From Desulfobacter sp. (GTDB lineage Bacteria; Desulfobacterota; Desulfobacteria; Desulfobacterales; Desulfobacteraceae), in the NCBI GenBank assembly GCA_028768525.1, contig CP054837.1, forward strand, positions 434,001-498,000: a stretch of 64,000 bases of DNA, given 5' to 3'. The notes under the pieces were generated by a model. That model saw only the letters and a program-made list of their open reading frames with translations. It ran no database searches and was not told where the DNA came from. This document shows, one piece after another, positions 47,824-56,696 of the stretch. Position 1 is the first letter of the stretch, and every line of letters begins with the position of its first letter. The position numbers were made by a program, and so were the translations under genes.

Positions 47824-49593
47824 TTACTCGTCGTTATCCCTGTAGGGGAGGCTGGTTTTGTATTTTTCAAGAACAAAATCGCTGATCTCCCCGGCTGTAT
47901 TGAATCCCATGATGGTTTTTAAATCATCTCTGGCTTTTGATACGTCCATGGCCCGGATCATCTTTTTGATCACAGGAATGGCCCCGGAGTTCATGGATAA
48001 ATTTGTCAGGCCCAGGCCGAGAAGAACGGGGATATTGATGGGGTCCCCTGCCATTTCGCCGCACATGCATAATTCCACATTATTTTTACGTGCCGCCTCG
48101 CAGGTCAGGTGAATCATTTTAATGACCGCGGGGTTCAGCGCCTGGTAGAGATGGGCCACCCGGCGGTTGCGCCGGTCAATGGCCAGGGAATACTGGATCA
48201 GGTCGTTGGTGCCGATGCTGAAAAAATCCACGTGGGCCGCCAGTTCATCGGCCATGAGAACAGCCGAAGGCACCTCAATCATGATTCCCAGGGGAATATC
48301 CTTGTTAAAGACCTTGTCTTCATCCTCAAGCTCAAGCACGGCCTTATCAATGACGGCCTTGACCTGGAGTATTTCCTCAACGCAGGAAATCATGGGGATG
48401 AGCAGCTTGATGTTGCCGAAGGCCGCTGCCCTGAGGATGGCTTTAATCTGTGTGATGAATATATCTTCATTTTCCAGGCAGAAGCGGACCGCACGCAGCC
48501 CCAGGGCCGGATTGGCCTCTTCAACCGGGTCGATGTAAGGGTTGAACTTGTCCCCGTTGATATCCAGGGTCCGGATGGTAACCGGTGCCGGATGCATCAG
48601 CTCAACCAGTTCCCGGTATTTTTGCAGCAGCTCATCTTCAGTGGGAAACCGGTTGAGATCCAGGTAAAGGAATTCGGTCCTGAACAGCCCGATGCCGGAA
48701 GCCCGGTTATCCTTTGCAGAGACCACCTCTTCCACCAGCTCAATATTGGCCAGAAGATTCAGGGGGACCCCGTCTTTGGTCACCGCCGGCAGATGGCTTT
48801 CCCGTTCGATATCTGCCCGGTAGGCTTCAAACCGGGCCATTTTTTCTTCGTATTTAAAAAGGGTCTCTTCTTCGGGATTGATGATGATCAGGCCGGAGGT
48901 GCCGTCAACAATGAGAATGTCGTCGTTGTTGACATTGACGGTGGCCGTACCCAGCCCCAGCACAGAAGGGATTTTAAGGGATTTGGCCACGATACTGGTA
49001 TGGGAATCCTTGCCCCCCCGGTCCGTTACAAAGCCTTTAATCCGTTCCAGCTGAATCTGGCTGGTATCTGCGGGGGAAAGATCGTGGGCCACTATGATCA
49101 CCCGCTTGTTGATATCCCTGATACGGATATCTTCGGCCCCCACAAGGTAGGTCATGATCTTATCCGAAACCTGGATGATATCATGGCCCCGGGTGCGAAG
49201 ATAGGGGTCGTCGATCTGTTCGAACATGTGCCGGACATCTCTTGTGATCTTGCGCAGGGCCCATTCGGCATTGACCATATCCGCGGAAATGGTGTCGATG
49301 GTCTTGCCGTAGAGCATCTTGTCCTTGAACAATATCATATGGGTTTCAAGGATATTCAGATTCTCACTTAAATCCGCCCCCAGGGATTCAATGGTTTTTG
49401 CATGATCGTTCTTTGCCTTGATTACGGCATTTTTAAACCGGTCTATTTCCGCAGGCACCATATCAGGACTGATGGGGTAGCGTTTGATCAGATTGACGCC
49501 TTCCCGGTCCACGACATAGGCCTTGCCGATGCAGATACCCGGTGATCCGCAGATGCCGTGGATGGTAATTTGGCCTGACTGGGTGCTATTCAT
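47824..49593 (-). CDS. ptsI: PTS enzyme I (phosphoenolpyruvate-protein phosphotransferase)
   Basis: 589 aa from the ATG at 49593. Phospho-His198 in GGKDSHTSIVAKSLKIPS; PEP-binding parts RTEFLYLD, IPLGIMIEVPSAV, FFSIGTNDLIQYSLAIDR and the catalytic Cys in ELCMCGEMAGDP. It passes phosphate from PEP to HPr. The gene overlaps the HPr gene by 8 bp. No sugar permease is near, so a regulatory PTS is likely, as in many Desulfobacterota. Confidence 0.96.
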   Translation of the reverse strand: MNSTQSGQITIHGICGSPGICIGKAYVVDREGVNLIKRYPISPDMVPAEIDRFKNAVIKAKNDHAKTIESLGADLSENLNILETHMILFKDKMLYGKTIDTISADMVNAEWALRKITRDVRHMFEQIDDPYLRTRGHDIIQVSDKIMTYLVGAEDIRIRDINKRVIIVAHDLSPADTSQIQLERIKGFVTDRGGKDSHTSIVAKSLKIPSVLGLGTATVNVNNDDILIVDGTSGLIIINPEEETLFKYEEKMARFEAYRADIERESHLPAVTKDGVPLNLLANIELVEEVVSAKDNRASGIGLFRTEFLYLDLNRFPTEDELLQKYRELVELMHPAPVTIRTLDINGDKFNPYIDPVEEANPALGLRAVRFCLENEDIFITQIKAILRAAAFGNIKLLIPMISCVEEILQVKAVIDKAVLELEDEDKVFNKDIPLGIMIEVPSAVLMADELAAHVDFFSIGTNDLIQYSLAIDRRNRRVAHLYQALNPAVIKMIHLTCEAARKNNVELCMCGEMAGDPINIPVLLGLGLTNLSMNSGAIPVIKKMIRAMDVSKARDDLKTIMGFNTAGEISDFVLEKYKTSLPYRDNDE

Positions 49594-49876
49594 TGATATC
49601 CTCTCCAAACCCTTGGTCGAAAAAATCTTTGATCCGGTCCGCCACAGCCCTGTCCTCTTTATTTTCTGCCTGAATGAAAATCGGTGTACCGGTGACGGCA
49701 CAGAGTGTCAGTATATCGATGATGCTGGAGGCATCAACGGTTGTTGAACCGTCTGACAGCCAGATGTTTCCTTTTGCCGTCATGGTCATTTCCGCTATCT
49801 TTGCCGCAGGCCGGGCGTGCATTCCCAAGGCGTTTACGACTCTGCTCTCCCGGGAAATTGAATATTCTGTGTCCAA
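49586..49876 (-). CDS. HPr-family phosphocarrier protein
   Basis: 96 aa if TTG at 49876 is used (GGAAAG eight bases upstream); a TTG at 49936 would add 20 residues but coincides with a possible -35 element. His20 in VVNALGMHARPAAKI is the enzyme I phosphorylation site. The Ser-46 region reads VDASSIIDILTL, so a kinase site may be kept. Overlaps ptsI by 8 bp. Confidence 0.9.
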   Translation of the reverse strand: MDTEYSISRESRVVNALGMHARPAAKIAEMTMTAKGNIWLSDGSTTVDASSIIDILTLCAVTGTPIFIQAENKEDRAVADRIKDFFDQGFGEDINE

Positions 49877-50073
49877 GTTCAGTTCTTTCCAGTGAAAAAT
49901 TTTATCCTGTTTATCTCTTTCAATATGAAAAGTCAACGGTATCCGCGCCCTAACCGGGTGTGTTGATAACCCCTGATAAATTGTGTAGGATATACCATAT
50001 TCCGCTCATTTTGACCAGTTGGAATGATTTCCGGCTGACAGCCGCCACCCTGTTGCTGAAAAGGAAAAAACTT

Positions 50074-50736
50074 ATGGTTGTAAAAAAAACGATCCCCCAA
50101 TACCCCATTGATGATTTCAAGTCCGGGGAATCCTGGCGCCTCTTTAAAATCATGGGAGAATTTGTCGAAGGCATCGACACCCTCCACAGCCTTGGGCCGG
50201 CCATATCCATTTTCGGCTCGGCCAGGACCGCCAAAGACCATCCACACTATAAAAAGGCCAGGGAAACGGCCGCCCTGTTTGCCGACGCCGGCTATGCGGT
50301 GATCACCGGGGGCGGCCCCGGGATCATGGAAGCGGCCAACCAGGGGGCGGCTGACCGGGACGGCGAGTCCGTGGGGCTGAAAATAACCCTGCCCTTTGAA
50401 GAAAAGGGGAATCCCTATATCACCACCTCCATAGATTTCAACTACTTCTTTGTCCGCAAGGTGATGTTTGTCAAATATGCCCAGGCCTATATCATCATGC
50501 CTGGCGGATTGGGCACCCTTGATGAAATGTTTGAAACCCTGACCCTGGTCCAGACCCAACGCATCAGAAAAATGCCGGTGATTTTAATGGGGAAAGCCTT
50601 CTGGGGCGGACTCATGGACTGGATCCGGACCAGTCTTGTGGACGGCGGATTGATCTCCCCGGAAGATACCGATCTTTTCCACCTGGTGGATGAGCCGGCC
50701 CAGGCCCTTGACATTGTACGAAACTTTTACAATTAG
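50074..50736 (+). CDS. LOG-family nucleotide 5'-monophosphate phosphoribohydrolase-like protein
   Basis: 220 aa, TIGR00730-type Rossmann fold: ISIFGSARTAKDHPHY, VITGGGPGIMEAANQGA and the family signature MPGGLGTLDEMFETLTL. Such proteins cleave nucleoside monophosphates (cytokinin-type or purine) to base and ribose phosphate. The ATG at 50074 follows AAAAGGAAAA. Its last bases overlap those of the convergent adenylate cyclase gene by 4 bp. Confidence 0.88.
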   Translation: MVVKKTIPQYPIDDFKSGESWRLFKIMGEFVEGIDTLHSLGPAISIFGSARTAKDHPHYKKARETAALFADAGYAVITGGGPGIMEAANQGAADRDGESVGLKITLPFEEKGNPYITTSIDFNYFFVRKVMFVKYAQAYIIMPGGLGTLDEMFETLTLVQTQRIRKMPVILMGKAFWGGLMDWIRTSLVDGGLISPEDTDLFHLVDEPAQALDIVRNFYN

Positions 50737-53700
50737 GCCGGCCGGGCCACCCCCCTGGCAAAATAAAAGGCTGTATTTTCCGGAAATGCGTTGATGGCCA
50801 GTTCGGAACAGATCCGATGCTTGGCCGCCTCCAGGTTCGGCAGGGGCACGGCCGGCCGGGCAGATCTCAGATACATTTCCCCCCAGGAGTTCAGGTAAAC
50901 GGCTGTATAGTCGGATATCTGAACCTGGGACCGGTCCGTGTAGAAGTTCAAGGAAATAAACAGGCAGGTGAGCACAGGTTCTTTGCGCATGGCGCTGAAG
51001 GCGACGGTCTTGTCCCGCTCTGGGGCAAAAAAACGGTACATGGACCGGCAGAGTTTTTCAATATCGTCATGGGACACGGAAGTCGCATTGGGCACAAGGC
51101 CCAACAGGGTCCGTTCCGTGTATAGATGATTGTTGATCAACCAGGCTGCGATTTCTTCAATGGTATCCACAATGATAATGGCTTCTTCGCTGTGGTCTTT
51201 CAGCCCGGGTTCCTTGTGGACCAGGCTCCAGCGGCCGATGCGGTTGTCGGGCCCGGGCAGGTATTTGATGCGGAGCCTTGAAAAATGGCGGTCTCCCCGG
51301 GACACCAGCAGCATCTTTTTAATTTTATAGGGTTTTTCCTGGAATACAATATTCACCTTTCGCTCCAGGACGATACGGTCTTCCTGGGAAATCATCACCC
51401 CTGATCCGGACTGGGTGTCAAACCGCTGTTTCAGGTCTGCATACTTGGAAACCATATACCGTTCAATGGTTAAAGACAGCCGTTGGATGGCCGCATAGGG
51501 CCAAAGCTTGAACCGGCCGATTTCAAAAATTTTCCCAAAAGACCAGCCCCAGTCGGCAAGGCATTGATCCAGCAGTATTTTACGGAGCCCGAACACGGAA
51601 TAGTCTATTTCCGCTTCCTTTGAAATACCCAGCTTGAGAAAAAAACAGGTGAGCAGCAGATTGATGGACCGCTCGTCACCGGATTTCAGGTAAAAATCAA
51701 TGAGGGTATTTACCAGGATAATATAGGAATCATTCTGGCCGGGCTTAAGATGGGTTCCCGAATTCATCCATTCATTTTTATACTGGTTGCACAGCAGGGT
51801 CTCACGGCCGTAGGAATGGATGTACTTTTCCAGCAGGGCCATTTTTATGACGGATTTAAATGGGCTTTTGAGCCACTTGAACATCTGCCAGATGGATGCC
51901 CCGAAATATTCATTCACCGGGATGGCATGGATATCACCAAGGTCCATATACCGGTTAAAGCTTTTCAGGCTGGAGGTCCGATCCAGGATGAGATTGTAAT
52001 AGTTGAGGCTGATGGTGGTGGGCAGCACCGCCCACAACGGCAGCCGCCCGGCCACATGGATCATGGTCCGGTAGAACTCTTCTTTGAGGAGCCTGGACTG
52101 GGCCGAGCCCGAGCTTTCCTGGGTGGAGCCGCCGAAATCATTATTCCTGGCTTTGAGGATATCCACGATAAAAAAGGTGACACAGACCTTGAATTTTTCA
52201 AGGGCCAACGCCTCAAGCCCGTCTAATTTATCCCGGAGCAGGGCCATCTCATTTGCCCCCATGGCGGTTTCATCAATACAAACCCAATAGTCAATATCCG
52301 ATTCTGAAGTCTGGGCCAGGGATCCCACGCTGCCCATTGAAAAAAGCGCCTGGACGGCTGGGGAAAAATTCCGTTTTGCCGTGATCCGGTTTTTGCCTAT
52401 ATATTTTTCGGCCACCCTCATGGTCTCCCTGGACGGCAGGTAATCGGCAATGCCACAGGGGGTGGCGGTCTCAGAAATGCCATTTTCCCCCATTGTTATA
52501 TTTTCATGGAGCAGCAGGGGCAGTATCTGAAAAAAATCCGCCTGGGCAGCCTTGAATACATCAAAGGCGGTCAGCAGGCTCAGCTTATTCTGGGCCAGGA
52601 ACTTGGCCTCACCGTAATGGATAAACTCGCAGAATATCATCATATTGATATCCCCGGCCGCTTGGGGATCAATCCGGGGCAGGTCATTGAAACTGAGCTG
52701 GTATTCCCTGGCGTTATAGTCGATGCCCACGGCCCGGATCAGGCTTCTCGCGGTAACGGGGAATCGGCTGAACCGGGCGTTTACATACGAAAAATCCCCC
52801 AGGGTAAGACAGGCGGTGGTGAGGGAGACACCGGATATCTTTGCATAGGCAAATGAAGCACAGGTTAAATCGGCCTGGGCAAAGGTGGTTTTTGAAATCA
52901 CCGCATCCATAAACAGGCCGTCGCCAAGGTCGGCCCCGTTAAAGTTGCAGTTGAAAAAAGAGCCTCCCTGAAAACTGCATTTTTTAAACCTGACATTTGC
53001 CGCCGATACATTCACAAACACGGCATTGTCAAAACAGACATCCTGGAACACGGCCCCGTCCATGTTGACATTATAAAAGACCGCGCCCTGGCAGCCGGCG
53101 TCTGACATGCGGATCCCGGACAGATCGCAATTGTCGAATACGGTGCGGGTAAATGAGATATCCGATGCGGTAAACATCCGGCCTGACAGATCTTCGTCCT
53201 TAAGGCGGGCACCGGCAAAATCAAGCAGGCCGGAGGCTGTATTTTCCTTCAGTCTTTCCAGTTTTTTCCTTACCGGGTCCCCGAGCAGGCTCTTTATAAA
53301 TGATTTAGGCTTTTCCTCAGGAATCAGCCCTTTTTCAATGGTTGTGAATTCTGATTCAATATTTTCCCGTTCCTTGAGCAGCAAACGGGTGGTCTTGTTG
53401 ATGAACCGAACCATGGCCGCACCGGTTTTCCGCCGGTCTTTTTTCTGGTGGGTTTTCAGAATCCTTACGATACGTTCGGGCCGTTTTTTAATCATGCCGA
53501 AAATACAGGCCTCGTTCACATCAAAATGGTCTTTGATGTACTGCTCCTTATTCAAGGCAATATCCTGGACCGCAAAAAAGGAAAGGCGGGTCAAATCCGA
53601 AATCTCCAGCAGGATAATGGGAAGAATATCCGGGCAGGATTTCTTAACCAGGGCAATCAATTGGTAAAAGGGGTACTTTCCCGATACCACAAGGGCTTTG

Positions 53701-54608
53701 AAGGCACCCAGGGATTCCTTGGTGTCCCCCGTGGTAAGATGCTGGAACAAAGGATCAAAAAGCTCCGCATACAATCCCATGGAAGAATTCTCTATGAGGC
53801 TATACACTGCCATTCTCACCTTTTTGACCTCATGGTTCCAGAGAATATTCTTCAGTACCCGCTCCGGCACCCGGTCCTGCATCATCGACAGGGCTTTGAG
53901 CCCCCGTACCTGCCTGGCGGGATCCACAGACCCCACCTCCTCTTCGAGTATAAGGCCGGGCTCCCTGAGCTTGCTGTCAATATTTTTCAAAAAGGGGTCC
54001 ACGTCTTTTTTCTTATCAAAAAGGCAGGCATAGAACCGGATGACCGCATCCCTGTCCTGGATCTGGGACAATATATGCTTGAACAAGCCGGCGTACCGGA
54101 GGCGGATGGCCGGAGTGGCCTGGAGATACTGCTCCGTAAACACAAGGCGCTGGCCTTCGGTCATATTCTGGATACATTTTTTAATCACATCCATGGAAAG
54201 CCTGTCCTGGTAGAGGGCCTTGAAAGCGGCAAATGCCCCCTGCTCCCCAAGGGAAACCAGGGTGGAAAACAACAGGCTTTTATCGGCAAAGGCCATGCCC
54301 GAGGAGAGGGCCAGATAAACCTTGCCGGCCACCCTTGCAGCATCGGCACTGGCCTGCCGGAACACCTCCGAGTTTGGCGGATTATCCAGGCCTGCGCAGA
54401 TCTCTGTCAGCAGTTTTTTAAGACTTTTCTGGGCGGCTGACCTGTGGTTGAAATGGTAGGAAAAAAGTCCCTTGAGGATTGGCAGGATTCCCAGTCCCTT
54501 TGGAAAAGAAAACGCCCTGGCAATTATATCGCTTCGGCCGGCGGCGTCCAGGCCGGCCCAATGGCTGTCAAATGAGGTCAGATCAAATTCCGGGGATGAA
54601 GCTGGCAT
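50733..54608 (-). CDS. class I adenylate cyclase-like protein fused to helical and pentapeptide repeats
   Basis: 1291 aa, against about 850 for enterobacterial CyaA. Residues 1-450 look alpha-helical and repeat-like (HEAT type); 463-610 are pentapeptide repeats (A/C-D/N-L/F pattern such as FDNCDLSGIRMSDAG); from about 650 the class I cyclase begins, with the catalytic nucleotidyltransferase motif GSVGSLAQTSESDIDYWVC near residues 754-773. The C-terminal third resembles the CyaA regulatory part. The expected product is cAMP. CyaA in gamma-proteobacteria is tuned by the PTS; here the gene lies one gene from ptsI/HPr. I know of no described protein with exactly this layout. Confidence 0.8.
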   Translation of the reverse strand: MPASSPEFDLTSFDSHWAGLDAAGRSDIIARAFSFPKGLGILPILKGLFSYHFNHRSAAQKSLKKLLTEICAGLDNPPNSEVFRQASADAARVAGKVYLALSSGMAFADKSLLFSTLVSLGEQGAFAAFKALYQDRLSMDVIKKCIQNMTEGQRLVFTEQYLQATPAIRLRYAGLFKHILSQIQDRDAVIRFYACLFDKKKDVDPFLKNIDSKLREPGLILEEEVGSVDPARQVRGLKALSMMQDRVPERVLKNILWNHEVKKVRMAVYSLIENSSMGLYAELFDPLFQHLTTGDTKESLGAFKALVVSGKYPFYQLIALVKKSCPDILPIILLEISDLTRLSFFAVQDIALNKEQYIKDHFDVNEACIFGMIKKRPERIVRILKTHQKKDRRKTGAAMVRFINKTTRLLLKERENIESEFTTIEKGLIPEEKPKSFIKSLLGDPVRKKLERLKENTASGLLDFAGARLKDEDLSGRMFTASDISFTRTVFDNCDLSGIRMSDAGCQGAVFYNVNMDGAVFQDVCFDNAVFVNVSAANVRFKKCSFQGGSFFNCNFNGADLGDGLFMDAVISKTTFAQADLTCASFAYAKISGVSLTTACLTLGDFSYVNARFSRFPVTARSLIRAVGIDYNAREYQLSFNDLPRIDPQAAGDINMMIFCEFIHYGEAKFLAQNKLSLLTAFDVFKAAQADFFQILPLLLHENITMGENGISETATPCGIADYLPSRETMRVAEKYIGKNRITAKRNFSPAVQALFSMGSVGSLAQTSESDIDYWVCIDETAMGANEMALLRDKLDGLEALALEKFKVCVTFFIVDILKARNNDFGGSTQESSGSAQSRLLKEEFYRTMIHVAGRLPLWAVLPTTISLNYYNLILDRTSSLKSFNRYMDLGDIHAIPVNEYFGASIWQMFKWLKSPFKSVIKMALLEKYIHSYGRETLLCNQYKNEWMNSGTHLKPGQNDSYIILVNTLIDFYLKSGDERSINLLLTCFFLKLGISKEAEIDYSVFGLRKILLDQCLADWGWSFGKIFEIGRFKLWPYAAIQRLSLTIERYMVSKYADLKQRFDTQSGSGVMISQEDRIVLERKVNIVFQEKPYKIKKMLLVSRGDRHFSRLRIKYLPGPDNRIGRWSLVHKEPGLKDHSEEAIIIVDTIEEIAAWLINNHLYTERTLLGLVPNATSVSHDDIEKLCRSMYRFFAPERDKTVAFSAMRKEPVLTCLFISLNFYTDRSQVQISDYTAVYLNSWGEMYLRSARPAVPLPNLEAAKHRICSELAINAFPENTAFYFARGVARPA

Positions 54609-54716
54609 GGCTGGTAATCTTTTCCCGTTTGTACATTTTTACTTAAAAGTGCTATATGGGTATGTTTAAACTAAAGACTTTAATTATAACCCTGTATAGC
54701 ATACCAGAATAATTTT

Positions 54717-56693
54717 ATGAAATTATTTGACGCCAAGTCAGAAAAACCCAAGTCTGAAACCGAATATGACGCCCAGTCCATAGAGGTGCTCAAAGGACTG
54801 GATCCCGTACGCCGGAGACCGGGCATGTATACGGATACCGGCAGCCCCGACCACCTGGCATTTGAAGTTATCGACAACAGTGTGGACGAGGCCATTGCCG
54901 GCTTTGCCACCGCCATAGATGTCATTTTGACAAGGGACAACCGGATCATGGTGTCGGACAACGGGCGGGGCATGCCCGTGGACATCCACCCTGAAGAAGG
55001 CATCTCAGGAGTGGAGCTGATTATGACCAAGCTCCATGCCGGCGCCAAATTTTCCTCCAAAGACTATGCCTTTTCCGGCGGGCTTCACGGCGTGGGGGTT
55101 TCCGTCGTCAACGCCCTCTCCTCTCACCTGGATATCACCATTAAACGGGGGGGGCAGAAATATGAAATCGGTTTTGAAAACGGTGTTAAATCAAGGGAAC
55201 TTGAAGTCACAGGCTCTGTCGGCCAGAAAAACACCGGCACCTGTGTGAACTTCAAACCGGCCGACGGATACTTCGACACCCAGGATTTTTCCCCGGCGTC
55301 CATTAAAACAGCCCTGAAATCAAAGGCGGTGCTCTGCCCCGGGCTGACCACCACCTTTATCCATGAAGAAAGCGGGGAAAAGGAATCCTGGTGCTATGAC
55401 CACGGCCTGGATGAGTATCTTGAAGAACACCTCAAAGAAAAAAAGAACCTCTTTCCCGCCCCTTTCACCGGCGAATGCAGCACAGATGATTTCCAGGCCG
55501 CCTGGGCCATCAACTGGGGCGTCGATACCAGCCTGAACCTGGAAGAAAGCTATGTCAACCTCATCCCCACCCGGCTGGGAGGTACACATGTCAACGGATT
55601 CCGGTCCGGCCTGCTGGAATCGGTGAGGGAATTCTGCAAGTTCCGTAATCTTTTGCCCAAGGGCCTTTTTCTGGCCCCGGAAGATATCTGGCAGAATGTG
55701 GGGTATGTATTGTCCGTAAAACTGGTGGAAGCCCAGTTCTCAAGCCAGACCAAGGAAAGGCTCTCTTCACGCCACTGCGCCAACCTGGTCAATCTCCAGG
55801 TCCGGGATGCGTTCAGCCTCTGGCTGAACCAGAATGTGGAGCTGGGTGAAGCCTTGGCCGAACAGGCCATTGAAAATGCCAGGGCCCGGGTAAAAAAAAG
55901 TAAAAAGGTCACCAAAAAAAAGGCGGCCAACGGGGGGACCCTTCCGGCCAAACTCTCGGACTGCAGCAGCGAGGACCAGAATCTGAGAGAATTATTTTTT
56001 GTGGAAGGCGACTCGGCAGGCGGGTCTGCCAAGCAGGCCAGGGACAGACGCTTCCAGGCCATCATGCCCCTGAGGGGAAAGATCATGAACACCTGGGACC
56101 ACTCATCCTCTTCCATCCTTGAATCCAAGGAAATCAGGGATATTTCCCAGGTGCTGGGGGTGGCTCCCGGCTCAGATGATATCTCCAAACTCAGGTACAA
56201 TAAACTGTGCATCCTTGCCGATGCCGATTCCGACGGGCTGCACATCGCCACCCTGATCTGCGCCCTGTTTTTAAAGCATTTTCCCGAAGTGGTCCGGCAG
56301 GGCCACGTCTTTGTGGCCATGCCCCCCCTTTACCGGATCGATATGGGCAAAGAGGTTTTTTACGCCCTGGACGACTCGGAGAAATCCGCCATCATCAACC
56401 GGCTTAACCGGCGCAAAAGAAAGGGCAAAATCAATATACAACGGTTCAAGGGCCTGGGCGAAATGAATCCGGCCCAGCTCAAGGAAACCACCATAGCCCC
56501 GGACTCCAGACGCCTGGTACAATTGACCATAGATAAGGGGAACGATCCTGAAGACCAAGCCGTTCCGAACAATCCTGTTCCAGCAAACGGGCAGGACAAT
56601 GTTTGGGAAATCATGGACATGCTGCTGGGCAAAAAACGCGCCAAGGACCGGAAACGCTGGATTGAAACCCACGGGGTAATCAAAGAGAATTAA
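54717..56693 (+). CDS. parE: DNA topoisomerase IV subunit B
   Basis: 658 aa GHKL ATPase and Toprim protein: VLKGLDPVRRRPGMYTDTG, DNGRGMPVDIHPEEG, GGLHGVGVSVVNAL (ATP lid) and EGDSAGGSAKQARDR (Toprim Glu), LADADSDGLHIATL (Mg2+ Asp). PLRGKIMNTW is typical. The second subunit follows 3 bp later. The pair could be gyrase-like, but the length and the parE-parC order favour topoisomerase IV. Confidence 0.92.
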   Translation: MKLFDAKSEKPKSETEYDAQSIEVLKGLDPVRRRPGMYTDTGSPDHLAFEVIDNSVDEAIAGFATAIDVILTRDNRIMVSDNGRGMPVDIHPEEGISGVELIMTKLHAGAKFSSKDYAFSGGLHGVGVSVVNALSSHLDITIKRGGQKYEIGFENGVKSRELEVTGSVGQKNTGTCVNFKPADGYFDTQDFSPASIKTALKSKAVLCPGLTTTFIHEESGEKESWCYDHGLDEYLEEHLKEKKNLFPAPFTGECSTDDFQAAWAINWGVDTSLNLEESYVNLIPTRLGGTHVNGFRSGLLESVREFCKFRNLLPKGLFLAPEDIWQNVGYVLSVKLVEAQFSSQTKERLSSRHCANLVNLQVRDAFSLWLNQNVELGEALAEQAIENARARVKKSKKVTKKKAANGGTLPAKLSDCSSEDQNLRELFFVEGDSAGGSAKQARDRRFQAIMPLRGKIMNTWDHSSSSILESKEIRDISQVLGVAPGSDDISKLRYNKLCILADADSDGLHIATLICALFLKHFPEVVRQGHVFVAMPPLYRIDMGKEVFYALDDSEKSAIINRLNRRKRKGKINIQRFKGLGEMNPAQLKETTIAPDSRRLVQLTIDKGNDPEDQAVPNNPVPANGQDNVWEIMDMLLGKKRAKDRKRWIETHGVIKEN

Positions 56694-56696
56694 AAC

